Source: Hydrogenophilales bacterium (GTDB taxonomy: Bacteria > Pseudomonadota > Gammaproteobacteria > Burkholderiales > Thiobacillaceae). Taken from it: a DNA stretch of 64,000 nucleotides. Below are positions 56,121-63,336 of the stretch, in pieces. The notes under the pieces were generated by a model. The model did not search any database and was not told the DNA's origin. It worked only from the letters and a program-made list of their open reading frames with translations. Position 1 is the stretch's first letter. Every line of letters starts with the position of its first letter. The stretch is taken from positions 345,471 through 409,470 of the forward strand of contig JAHFRD010000001.1 in the NCBI GenBank assembly GCA_023258975.1, read 5' to 3'. The translations under genes were made by a program, and so were the position numbers.

Positions 56121-56140
56121 CCTTGGGGAAAATGTTCGCG
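56121..56140 (-). promoter_or_regulatory. Shared 20-base element, copy 1
   Basis: The minus strand reads CGCGAACATTTTCCCCAAGG. The identical 20 bases occur at 59354-59373, ahead of the gpW-like gene, at nearly the same distance from the start codon. Surrounding bases are partly alike. It is a candidate phage promoter element or operator. Confidence 0.5.
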
Positions 56141-56165
56141 ATGCGCCCCACCTCACAGCCCCACC

Positions 56166-56264
56166 TCACAGCCCCAACTTGACCTTCACGATCTGGTACG
56201 CCACCGCCCCCATCGCCTGCTGCACGGTCTGGCCGGCGGCCAGGGGGGCGGTGATCAGCGGGAT
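56166..56264 (-). pseudogene. Small phage gene whose start appears lost to a REP palindrome
   Basis: A 32-codon frame begins IPLITAPLAAGQTVQQAMGA and ends VKLGL before TGA at 56166. It has no ATG, GTG or TTG at its left end; the first codon ATC directly abuts the REP palindrome at 56265. Replacing ATC by ATG would give a neat small gene MPLITAPLAAG... The simplest reading is that the repeat insertion removed the start. Confidence 0.5.
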
Positions 56265-56291
56265 GTAGCGCCGGCGAGACGCCGGCGCTAC
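56265..56291. repeat. REP palindrome GTAGCGCCGGC-GAGAC-GCCGGCGCTAC
   Basis: Arms of 11 bases surround a 5-base loop with perfect pairing. The minus-strand gene upstream (119 aa) takes its stop codon TAG from this repeat, and the gene fragment downstream begins exactly at its edge. It belongs to the family seen at 20.18 and 28.64 kb. Confidence 0.8.
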
Positions 56292-56647
56292 AACCCCGCC
56301 CCCAGGCGCCACACTTCATCCGCCTGTTCCGGCGTGGCGCCGATGGCGGCGATCATTGCCGCCACCATCGGGTGCGCGCGGTGGATTTCCACGCTGTACT
56401 CCCACCAGTCGCGCAGACCACGCGGGCCGGCGGCGACGGTGGCTTCCACCGCGTCACGCAGGCCGGCCTGATTGAGCGCCAGGCGGATTTGGCGGGCGCT
56501 GATGGCCTGGATGGACGGCGGCGACGGGATCATGCTCGGCGGGAGATCGTCGCCGGCCTCATAGAGGGTCGCGGTGCCATCCCCGATGGGCACGCAGACG
56601 ATGTAGAGCTGATCGTCCGGGGAGAGCGGGAGCGTGGCGGTCCTCAT
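56288..56647 (-). CDS. Phage protein of tail-fibre accessory type, 119 aa
   Basis: MRTATLPLSPDDQLYIVCVP then SARQIRLALNQAGLRDAVEA, LRDWWEYSVEIHRAHPMVAA and TPEQADEVWRLGAGL. The ISARQIRLALNQ...DWWEYSxEI pattern recalls proteins placed next to tail fibre or repeat-protein genes. Its stop codon lies in a REP palindrome, so its original C-terminus is uncertain. It starts 2 bases after the repeat-protein gene. Confidence 0.65.
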   Translation of the reverse strand: MRTATLPLSPDDQLYIVCVPIGDGTATLYEAGDDLPPSMIPSPPSIQAISARQIRLALNQAGLRDAVEATVAAGPRGLRDWWEYSVEIHRAHPMVAAMIAAIGATPEQADEVWRLGAGL

Positions 56648-56649
56648 GG

Positions 56650-57615
56650 TCAGATACCGGCGATGGCGGTCATGGACAATTTCAGCGCGGTCTGCGGGGT
56701 AGCCCCGTTGATGTACAGCACCCGCGCGTAACGACCAATGACGGATCCTTTGACCCGCATCTGCGCGCTGCTGCTGGAGGTATACGCATCCTGTGACACT
56801 GACCCGTTATCCCTTCCTACGGAGACATACCAGTCCACCTGATCGTCGCTCCATTCAATGCGCAGATTCTCTCCCACGCTAGGGACACCTGCCTTATGCG
56901 CGATCAGCATGGTGTGCTGCCGATCCGCTGCTACTCCCATATTCATCACTTCCGAGTATGCCGTGGCGCTGGCAGCCAGCGCGCCGATATTGGTGCGCAC
57001 CTCGATGGGCGCGGCCGATACCATCACCTGACGGCCGCCAGTGTCGGTGAGGATGTGGCGCTTCAGCCCTCCGCCATCGACTCCGGAGACGGATAGTGGG
57101 GGAAGGGTGGGGGCCACGCCGATGGCGGCGGAACCCGCGACAGGAACCGCCGCCGCGCGCAATTGCGTGTCCGTGAGCGGCTGAGACAGCCCGGTCTGAG
57201 CCGTCACCGTGCCAGATATCGGCACCGCCGTGGCGCGGAGTTGGGCATCCGTGAGCGGCTGAGACAACCCGGTCTGAGCCGTCACCGTGCCAGATACCGG
57301 CACCGCCGTGGCGCGCAATTGCGTGTCCGTGAGCGGCTGAGACAGCCCGGTCTGAGCCGTCACCGTGCCAGATACCGGCACCGCCGTGGCGCGCAATTGC
57401 GTGTCCGTGAGCGGCTGAGACAGCCCGGTCTGAGCCGTCACCGTGCCAGATACCGGCACCGCCGTGGCGCGCAGCTGGGCGTCGGTGAGGGCGTCTCCGC
57501 TACCCCCCCCTACACCACCGACCACCACCATCCGGCCATCCGCATCCACCTGGATGCTGACCAGCCGATCCGGCTGGCCTTCCTGGCGATAGATGCCCTG
57601 CATGATTTCACTCAT
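56650..57615 (-). CDS. Phage repeat protein with 26-residue repeats
   Basis: The 321-residue protein starts MSEIMQGIYRQEGQPDRLVS after AGGAGCAACACG. Residues about 42-150 are four and a half copies of LTDTQLRATAVPVSGTVTAQTGLSQP-type 26-mers (written here as LTDTQLRATAVPVSG plus TVTAQTGLSQP). The C-terminal 170 residues form a beta domain (TMLIAHKAGVPSVGE, VDWYVSVGRDNGS, IGRYARVLYINGATPQ), as in virion surface or fibre-tip proteins. Its 5' end is duplicated in inverted orientation at 59.44-59.9 kb. A capsid- or tail-surface role is inferred. Confidence 0.75.
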   Translation of the reverse strand: MSEIMQGIYRQEGQPDRLVSIQVDADGRMVVVGGVGGGSGDALTDAQLRATAVPVSGTVTAQTGLSQPLTDTQLRATAVPVSGTVTAQTGLSQPLTDTQLRATAVPVSGTVTAQTGLSQPLTDAQLRATAVPISGTVTAQTGLSQPLTDTQLRAAAVPVAGSAAIGVAPTLPPLSVSGVDGGGLKRHILTDTGGRQVMVSAAPIEVRTNIGALAASATAYSEVMNMGVAADRQHTMLIAHKAGVPSVGENLRIEWSDDQVDWYVSVGRDNGSVSQDAYTSSSSAQMRVKGSVIGRYARVLYINGATPQTALKLSMTAIAGI

Positions 57616-57768
57616 CGTGTTGCTCCTGTCATTTCAAATTTCATGCCTTGACCGCCGGGCCGATGCCCAGGCGCTTTTCACGCGCGTCGTCGGCAGCGCG
57701 CTCCTGGTCGACCTGGTCGGGATCGTCGCCGCGCTCGGAAATCCACGACGAGCGCGAGCGGGCGCCGG
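57140..57768. repeat. Inverted duplication, arm A
   Basis: This segment spans the last portal codons, the intergenic gap and the first part of the repeat-protein gene. It matches, in reverse orientation, 59437-59905. Arm A holds two more 78-base units than arm B, and the two differ by scattered substitutions, many synonymous. Confidence 0.75.
57171..57482 (-). repeat. Four 78-base tandem coding repeats
   Basis: CCGTGAGCGG recurs at 57171, 57249, 57327 and 57405, exactly 78 bases apart, with a diverged fifth start at 57483. The units encode the 26-residue repeats of the phage protein, so copy number can change without frameshift. Confidence 0.9.
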
Positions 57769-59074
57769 ATTTCACTTCGATCGCCTTGCCCTGCGCGTCC
57801 TGTACCGGGTGGATGTAGGCCCAGCCCTGGGGCTGCCAGGTCACGCGCTTGGCCTCGATGCCCTCGGCCGGGGTGAGCTGGCCGGCGAGCACCGCCGCAT
57901 CGGCCCAGGCGGCGCGGACCGGACGGCATAGCTGGGGGATGAGGATCTGCCACTGGCGCTGTTCGCAGTGGCGGCGGAATTCCTGGATGATGACCCGCAG
58001 GGTGCGGTCGCTGACGTCCTTCAGGTCGCCGGTCATCAGCTCGTGCGGCGTGCCGGCGCCGGCGGCGACGCCCAGGTGCTGCTGGCGCATGAACTCGGCA
58101 TAGTTGGCGCCGGCGTCGGGCGGGTCGCTGAATTTCACGTCCTCGCCAGGCATCAGTTCCTGCGAGATGCCGGGCTCCAGCGCTGCCAGGGGCGCGCCGG
58201 TAGGGCCGTAGCTGGTGGCCATGCCGGTGACCGGATTCAGGGCCGGATCGCCCATGCCGCCGCGGGTAATGAACAGGGTGAACAGGTTGGCGAGCTTCTG
58301 CCGCTCCAGCACCGCGTCGTCGAAATCCATGACGCCGCGCAGCTTGGCGAGCACTGCGCTGAAATCGCTGACCCCGCGCAGCTGGCCGGGGCGGATCGGC
58401 TCATACAGGTGGAGCACACTGGCGGCATCGACGCGGGAGAGATCGGCCAGGCTGGCGGGCGCGGTGAGGTAGCGGTCGCCCGGGTGGCTCTTGTACATCC
58501 AGTACGCCACGCGGCGGCCGATCCGATCCAGTTCGATCCCGGAGCGGATGCGGTTTCCTGGCTGCATGCCCGGCCAGGTATCGACGTTCAGGTTCGGCAG
58601 CAGGTCCGATTCCAGTACCTGGACCTGCAGGGGCACGTCCATGCCGTCACCGATGCGGCGCGGGCGCAGGCGGATGAATACCTCGCCGCTGCCGATCCAG
58701 GAGCGGGTGGCCAGGGTCTGCAGGCCGTAGAAGTCGAGCACGCTGTCGGCATCCGCCAGGGCAACCCAGCCATCCCACAGCGCCGATAGCTTGGCCTTGA
58801 GCTTCGCGTCTGGGGTGGTGGGACGGGGAATGATGCCGGTGCCGATGAGGTTGGTGACCCAGACCCGCGCGCCGGCCGCCCCCGACCATTCGTTGCGCAT
58901 GGCGTCGCGGGCGCGGTTGCGCAGGGTTTCCAGACCCTGGATAGCCAGGTTCGGCCCGGAGGATGGCGCTACCCAGCCGCGCAGGCGGCGGCCGTAGCCG
59001 GCGGCGTCGTAACGGGCCTGGGGTGCCGGCGACTGCGGCGCGCCTTTCGGCTGGCGCTTGATGCGGCGGCTCAT
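57641..59074 (-). CDS. Portal protein (lambda gpB family)
   Basis: The 477-residue protein MSRRIKRQPKGAPQSPAPQA has the lambda-type portal blocks: RDAMRNEWSGAAGARVWVTN, GSGEVFIRLRPRR, GNRIRSGIELDRIGRRVAYW, IRPGQLRGVSDFSAVLAKL and PHELMTGDLKDVSDRTLRV. It forms the DNA entry ring of the head. It overlaps the gpW-like gene by ATGA. Confidence 0.93.
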   Translation of the reverse strand: MSRRIKRQPKGAPQSPAPQARYDAAGYGRRLRGWVAPSSGPNLAIQGLETLRNRARDAMRNEWSGAAGARVWVTNLIGTGIIPRPTTPDAKLKAKLSALWDGWVALADADSVLDFYGLQTLATRSWIGSGEVFIRLRPRRIGDGMDVPLQVQVLESDLLPNLNVDTWPGMQPGNRIRSGIELDRIGRRVAYWMYKSHPGDRYLTAPASLADLSRVDAASVLHLYEPIRPGQLRGVSDFSAVLAKLRGVMDFDDAVLERQKLANLFTLFITRGGMGDPALNPVTGMATSYGPTGAPLAALEPGISQELMPGEDVKFSDPPDAGANYAEFMRQQHLGVAAGAGTPHELMTGDLKDVSDRTLRVIIQEFRRHCEQRQWQILIPQLCRPVRAAWADAAVLAGQLTPAEGIEAKRVTWQPQGWAYIHPVQDAQGKAIEVKSGARSRSSWISERGDDPDQVDQERAADDAREKRLGIGPAVKA

Positions 59075-59301
59075 GAGTGGAATCCCCGGCCGCCGTGGTA
59101 GAGCTGGGTCTGCCGCGGCCTGGGCGTGCCGGCGGCGGCCGCTTCCTCGGCGTGCTTCTGATTGACCAGGTCGTTGCGTGCCTGGATCAGCTCCTCCACG
59201 CTGCGGTATTCGACTTCAGTCCCATTGGAAAACTTGACCCGCCGCTCGCCGTAGGAGATGGCGGTATTCAGGGTGTCGATGGTGGTCTGGTCGATGGCCA
59301 T
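59071..59301 (-). CDS. Head completion protein gpW-like
   Basis: The 76-residue protein MAIDQTTIDTLNTAISYGER has the gpW pattern: an N-terminal helix, a short hairpin RRVKFSNGTEVEYRS and a second helix VEELIQARNDLVNQKH. It binds the portal after packaging. Position before the portal gene is that of lambda W. Confidence 0.88.
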   Translation of the reverse strand: MAIDQTTIDTLNTAISYGERRVKFSNGTEVEYRSVEELIQARNDLVNQKHAEEAAAAGTPRPRQTQLYHGGRGFHS

Positions 59302-59353
59302 GGGCGCGGAAAGGGAGGTTTCCGCATAGAGTGCCTCGCCTCAATCTTTCGCG

Positions 59354-59373
59354 CCTTGGGGAAAATGTTCGCG
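59354..59373 (-). promoter_or_regulatory. Shared 20-base element, copy 2
   Basis: Identical to 56121-56140 and 53 bases upstream of the gpW-like start. See copy 1. Confidence 0.5.
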
Positions 59374-59388
59374 CTCCATCCCCTCATT

Positions 59389-59432
59389 GCAGCCGCGTAG
59401 GTCGGGTTAGCGGCTTTATCGCGTAACCCGAC
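59389..59432. repeat. Second-family palindromic repeat (GGTCGGGTTA / TAACCCGAC)
   Basis: GTAGGTCGGGTTAGCG pairs with CGCGTAACCCGAC around GCTTTAT. This hairpin type is widespread between proteobacterial genes and differs from the GCCGGC family. It directly borders the inverted duplication arm B. Confidence 0.7.
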
Positions 59433-59436
59433 AAAT

Positions 59437-59905
59437 CGGCGCCCATCGCGCTCGTCGTGGATTTCCGAGCGCGGCGACGACCCCGATCAGGTCGACTCTG
59501 AACGCGCCGCCGACGACGCGCGTGAAAAGCGCCTGGCATCGGCCCGGCGGTCAAGGCATGAAATTTGAAATGACAGGAGCAACACGATGAGTGAAATCAT
59601 GCAGGGCATCTATCGCCAGGAAGGCCAGCCGGATCGGCCGGTCTGCATCCAGGTGGATGCGGATGGCCGGATGGTGGTGGCCGGTGGTGTAGGAGGGGGT
59701 AGCGTCGACGCCCTCACGGACACCCAGCTGCGCGCCACGGCGGTGCCGATATCTGGCACGGTGACGGCCCAGACCGGGCTGTCTCAGCCGCTCACGGATG
59801 CCCAACTCCGCGCCACGGCGGTGCCGATATCTGGCACGGTGACGGCCCAGACCGGGCTGTCTCAGCCGCTCACGGATGCCCAACTCCGCGCGGCGGCGGT
59901 GCCGA
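59437..59905. repeat. Inverted duplication, arm B
   Basis: Reading on the plus strand it repeats the end of the portal gene (with one base lost in GCGCCTGGCATCGG, which breaks that frame), the Shine-Dalgarno region and the start of the repeat-protein gene, with only two 78-base units. It ends where a minus-strand gene is cut. Confidence 0.75.
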
Positions 59906-60036
59906 TCCAGGCATCATGGCCGCGGGGGTTGATGTCGATCAGCAGTTCGTGGGCGGCGGGGTCGGTGGAGGGGGTAGCGGGCGCGGATGCGCCGGGGGTG
60001 GGAGTGGTCATGGTGTGCTCACTTTGGTTCAGATGA
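59587..60036 (+). pseudogene. Truncated inverted copy of the repeat-protein gene
   Basis: It begins MSEIMQGIYRQEGQPDRPVC with the same AGGAGCAACACG ribosome site and keeps two 26-residue repeats. After LTDAQLRAAAVPI at about 59905 it runs into the antisense of another gene (QASWPRGLMSIS...), losing the whole C-terminal domain. It could be translated but would not make a normal product. Confidence 0.7.
59905..60011 (-). pseudogene. 5' fragment of a gene cut by the inverted duplication
   Basis: From ATG 60011 the frame reads MTTPTPGASAPATPSTDPAA then HELLIDINPRGHDAWIG, after which it enters arm B antisense and stops shortly. About 35 codons are original. It stands just downstream of the C4-like element, the place where phage accessory or antirepressor genes occur; the family is not identified. 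Confidence 0.55.
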
Positions 60037-60039
60037 CGA

Positions 60040-60130
60040 ACCGCACACCTCGACGCCAATCGGGGTGGGCGGAACCGAACGGGTTGGCGTACCGGGTGAG
60101 CACCGGCAGGGCCTCGCGGCCCTCCCGCCC
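60040..60130 (-). ncRNA. C4-antisense-RNA-like element (candidate)
   Basis: The minus strand forms successive hairpins: AGGGCC-loop-GGCCCT (60108-60123), CCGGTGCTCACCCGG, and CGCCAACCCGTTCGG paired with CCGATTGGCG (60054-60089). The CCAACCCGTTCGG...GATTGG arrangement resembles what I recall of the phage C4 antisense RNA, in P1-like and many prophages upstream of antirepressor or anti-immunity genes. It ends about 30 bases before a phage gene start. Identification is by eye. Confidence 0.4.
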
Positions 60131-60162
60131 GGCCCGCCCAGAACGGGGCGCGCACAGGCAAA

Positions 60163-60192
60163 GAAAAAGCCGCTTGCGACTGCATAGCGGCT
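60163..60192 (-). terminator. Hairpin with T-run upstream of the C4-like element
   Basis: On the minus strand AGCCGCT pairs with AGCGGCT around 11 bases and is followed by TTTTTC. It may terminate transcription from the terminase side or be part of the C4-like transcript. Confidence 0.6.
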
Positions 60193-60292
60193 CTGCGCCG
60201 CTCAACTCCGGGACGCCAATCCCGTATCGCGGGAGTACCCGCGACGGGCGAAGGATAGTCCTGGTGAAGCGGGGCTGTAAAGCGGGGAAGGG
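60193..60292 (-). other. Intergenic sequence upstream of the hairpin
   Basis: No gene is evident. The segment has a TCGCGGGTACTCCCGCGA inverted repeat (minus strand) and other short GC-rich stems, so it may belong to the same structured RNA region. Confidence 0.4.
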
Positions 60293-60583
60293 TTACTCGG
60301 CGGAGCGCGCCGGCTTGATGGCTTTGTCTTTCATCCAGAGTACCCGGTTCTTGCAGTGCGGGCACTCGGGCGAGCCCACGGAGACTTTCCCGGCACAGTG
60401 GGGGCAGGTGGAGAAGCGAACCGATCCCATGTCCGGACCCAGAAAGACGACGATCCAGCCGATGGGGCCGAAGAGCAGCGACCAGATGACGCCCGCGGCA
60501 ACACGGCCTTTCCGCTGGCCGATGAGGCCGCCGATATAGCCCATGACGATATAGAACAGCAGGATGGTCAGGATGAGTGCCAT
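60293..60583 (-). CDS. Small membrane protein with zinc ribbon, 96 aa
   Basis: MALILTILLFYIVMGYIGGL gives a first membrane helix, then GQRKGRVAAG, a second helix (VIWSLLFGPIGWIVVFLG) and a zinc ribbon CPHCAGKVSVGSPECPHCKN. AGGGAAATC precedes the start. The RKGR...LLFGPIGWIVV pattern occurs in small membrane proteins including superinfection-immunity-like ones. It is not part of the standard packaging module, so it is likely a phage accessory gene. Confidence 0.7.
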   Translation of the reverse strand: MALILTILLFYIVMGYIGGLIGQRKGRVAAGVIWSLLFGPIGWIVVFLGPDMGSVRFSTCPHCAGKVSVGSPECPHCKNRVLWMKDKAIKPARSAE

Positions 60584-60628
60584 GATTTCCCTTAGTTGTG
60601 AGTGAGGTGAACATTGTAGCCAGGATGG

Positions 60629-62635
60629 TCACCGAAGATATCCCGACCGCGCCACCCGCCGCGCCGGCTGTGAGGGTGAGGGGAGGGGCGCAGGTATCCG
60701 GGGGGGGGGCGCCAGCAGGGTGGGTGGCGCGGCGCCCGCCTCCACCGGCGCCGCAGTTTCCGGTTCCGCTGCAGACGTCTGCACGGCCGGCGCCGGCGCG
60801 CGGGCGAACAGGTCGCCCTGGTTGAGCAGGCGTTCGCATTCCGTCCACTGCGCTTCACCCCAGCGGTTCAGCCCTAAGCGCACGGCGGCGGCGTAGTTGT
60901 AGACGAGCACGTCCCAGGCTTCGTTGCGCTCGCCGGCGATCTTCTCCCAGCGCTGGTAGACGTTGCCGTTGAGGAAGCGTTTAACCAGCTTTTCGCTGCC
61001 GAGCTGGGGCCAGTATTCTTCGGGCAGCCAGGCGCCGAAGTGGATGTGGTTGCGCCCAGGAGTGGTGAGGCGCAGGCGGCCGGCCAGGGTGGTCTTGATG
61101 GCGTTGACGCCGATCATCCAGAGCAGGTCGCCGGTCTTGACCCGCTTGCCGCCCCGGTCGATCTCGCGCTGGGTGGGCGGCGGCAGGATGGGGGCCTCGA
61201 AGGCCTTGGCGCCCTTGAGGGCAAAGATGAGGCGTGCGGTCTTGCCGCGGCAGTAACGGTAGACCTCTTCCGCGGTGTAGCCGTCGGAGGCGTCGATGCC
61301 GCAGGCGGCGATGCGCATTTCCGTGCCGTTCTGGTAGCGCAGCGGGGTGAGCAGCCAGGCGTCCAGGGTGGCCCAGACTTCGCCTTGCAGGGGGTCTCCC
61401 CAGATGACATGGTAGTCGACCACCCAGGCTTCTTCCTGCCGGCCCCAGGCCATGGCCTTGCATTCCAGGCGGTTGTGCTGGACGTCCACGGCGGCGGTGC
61501 AGATGAGGCCACCGTAGGGCACCAGGCGCTTTTCGTAGGGTTCGGCGCGGGCTTTGAGGGCGTCGACGGTGGCGCGCTCGCCCTGGGCTTCGTAGGGTTC
61601 GCCCAGGTCCATGGTGACGACTTTCTTGAGCAGGGTGTCGTCGCCGCGGCTGGCCAGCAGGCGGGCGTGTTCCATGTCGGTGGCGATGTCGCCCCAGCGG
61701 CGCCAGAGCGAATACAGGCCGGGGACGTGGTAGCCCCGGGTGCGCGGTTTCTTGCTCACCGCGGTGGCGCGCCATTCGGCACGGCACGGGTCCATCATCC
61801 ATTCCTTGTGCCGTTCTTCGATGTGCTCGCCGCAGCCGGTGCAGGCGAGGAAGGCTTGTTCCGGGTGGCCGTCCGGGTGGCGGATGTTTTCCCAGCGCAG
61901 ATAGTCCATGTGGCCGCAGTGCGGGCAGGGGACGTAGTATTTGCGTTGGTCGGTCTCGGCATAGTCGATGGCGATGCGGCTCTCGCCGGCGTTGCCGGGG
62001 GTGGAGAGTTTGAAGATTTTTCGGTTGCGCCTGAAGGTGTCGGTGCGCTTGGTGGCCATTCCAACCGGGTCGCCCTGACCGTCGACGTCGCGCGGGTAGC
62101 GGTCGATCTCGTCGAGGATGAGGTAGCGGATGGCCCGCGACTGCAGGGCCTGGGCGCTGTTGGCGCCAGTGACGGCGAGGAAGCCGCCCGGGAAGCGCTT
62201 GAATTTCGCGGTGTTGCTGCCGTCCCGGCTCTTGGCTTCGCTGACGCGGCGGCGGATGGCCGGGGTGTATTCGATCAGCGGGTTGATCCGCTCGCGCACG
62301 TAGTCCTTGGCGGCGTCGACGGTGGGCTGCACCATCATCGCCCGCCCGGGGGCGATGTGCATGAGGTAGCCGATCAGGTTGTTGGCGGTCTCGCTGCCGC
62401 TGATCTGGCCGCCCTTGACCAGCACGACCTCGTCGATGTCCGATGCGGGCGACAGGTCGCGCATGATGTCGCGCATGAACGGCGAGCGCGCCAGCCGGTA
62501 CCGCCCTGGTTCCGCGCTGTCAGGCGGCAGGTAGCGGTATTCCTCGGACCAGGCAGCGATGTCGATGTCCGGATCCGGCATCAACCCGGCGCACCAGGCG
62601 GCACCAACGGAAGCGGCGGCGCTGGCCAGGGCCAT
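60629..62635 (-). CDS. Terminase large subunit (lambda gpA family)
   Basis: The 668-residue protein has the gpA layout: an N-terminal AWSEEYRYLPPDSAEPGRYR, the ATPase with VVLVKGGQISGSETANN and Walker B LILDEIDRYPRDVDGQ, a zinc-finger-like CPHCGHMDY...CTGCGEH, and a C-terminal nuclease domain (TAAVDVQHNRLECKAMAWGR). The C-terminal Pro/Ala-rich tail after about 605 likely binds the portal. It starts by TGATG overlap with the small subunit. Confidence 0.95.
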   Translation of the reverse strand: MALASAAASVGAAWCAGLMPDPDIDIAAWSEEYRYLPPDSAEPGRYRLARSPFMRDIMRDLSPASDIDEVVLVKGGQISGSETANNLIGYLMHIAPGRAMMVQPTVDAAKDYVRERINPLIEYTPAIRRRVSEAKSRDGSNTAKFKRFPGGFLAVTGANSAQALQSRAIRYLILDEIDRYPRDVDGQGDPVGMATKRTDTFRRNRKIFKLSTPGNAGESRIAIDYAETDQRKYYVPCPHCGHMDYLRWENIRHPDGHPEQAFLACTGCGEHIEERHKEWMMDPCRAEWRATAVSKKPRTRGYHVPGLYSLWRRWGDIATDMEHARLLASRGDDTLLKKVVTMDLGEPYEAQGERATVDALKARAEPYEKRLVPYGGLICTAAVDVQHNRLECKAMAWGRQEEAWVVDYHVIWGDPLQGEVWATLDAWLLTPLRYQNGTEMRIAACGIDASDGYTAEEVYRYCRGKTARLIFALKGAKAFEAPILPPPTQREIDRGGKRVKTGDLLWMIGVNAIKTTLAGRLRLTTPGRNHIHFGAWLPEEYWPQLGSEKLVKRFLNGNVYQRWEKIAGERNEAWDVLVYNYAAAVRLGLNRWGEAQWTECERLLNQGDLFARAPAPAVQTSAAEPETAAPVEAGAAPPTLLAPPPRIPAPLPSPSQPARRVARSGYLR

Positions 62636-63210
62636 CAGTCGGGCTCCCCGTCTCCGGCCAGGAGTTCGTCATCCAGGGCGCTGACCTGTTTCGCGGCCGA
62701 CTCCAGCGCCAAGCGGATTTCCCGCTCCAGCATCCGGGCGCAAGCCGCCGCGTCAGGCTCGGCCGCCAGCTGCTCGGCAATGCGCGATGGGATGGACATC
62801 ATGGCATCGCGGATCTGGCGGGCCAGTTCGAACTGGGTCTGGTGCACTTGGTCGGCATCCAGAAGCCGACCCTCGGATTCACCGTTGGCCATGCGGCGCT
62901 TCTGCAGATCCTCGACCATGCCCAGGTACTGCGCATCGGCGAACGAGGTGGGCACGCGCTGCCGCAAGAACTCCAGGTCGACACCATCCGGCAGGGGTGG
63001 CGGCGGTTCGGCTGACGCTGATGCCTTGGGTTTCGCCCGTGCCGACTGCTTCTTGTCGATGAGCTGGGAGAACACGTAGTCCGCATAGTCGGCGTCGATC
63101 ATCCCGTCGGCGTCTTTCGGGATGCGGTCCTTGCGAATCTGGTAGTCGACGGTGGTATGCGCCATACCCCTGGCCTTAGCGTACCCCCGAACCGTCATCT
63201 TCTGTCCCAT
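62635..63210 (-). CDS. Terminase small subunit (Nu1-like)
   Basis: From ATG 63210 the 191-residue protein starts MGQKMTVRGYAKARGMAHTT, an Nu1-type winged helix, followed by a charged Pro-rich linker and helices (LLDADQVHQTQFELARQIRD) that bind the large subunit. An earlier ATG at 63231 would add seven residues. It recognises cos sites. Confidence 0.85.
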   Translation of the reverse strand: MGQKMTVRGYAKARGMAHTTVDYQIRKDRIPKDADGMIDADYADYVFSQLIDKKQSARAKPKASASAEPPPPLPDGVDLEFLRQRVPTSFADAQYLGMVEDLQKRRMANGESEGRLLDADQVHQTQFELARQIRDAMMSIPSRIAEQLAAEPDAAACARMLEREIRLALESAAKQVSALDDELLAGDGEPD

Positions 63211-63336
63211 GTTCAAACACCGAACGTACAAACAACTGTTAGAGCCATGAGGCCACCGTAACTAGCGCTCCCCCGCGGCTTTTTGCACCCGCATGGGGAA
63301 TTGCTATAGGGGCCCCGGGCGCTGCCTGACATTGGT
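63211..63336 (-). other. Intergenic region, possible cos site
   Basis: In lambda-like phages cos lies directly upstream of the small terminase gene. This 126-base gap contains GGGGCCCC and GGGAATTGCTATAGGGG and a GCGGGTGCAAAAAGCCGCGG stretch, GC-rich with partial dyad symmetry, but I cannot identify the cut site. No other gene is seen. Confidence 0.3.

Noticed and set aside
57171..57482. CRISPR-like periodic repeats
   Set aside because: Units are contiguous 78-base coding repeats without spacers, in frame within a phage gene.
57140..59905. Site-specific invertible phage segment switching tail fibres
   Set aside because: The arms are long and diverged, no invertase gene or gix-like site is seen nearby, and inversion would flip the portal gene rather than swap fibre ends.
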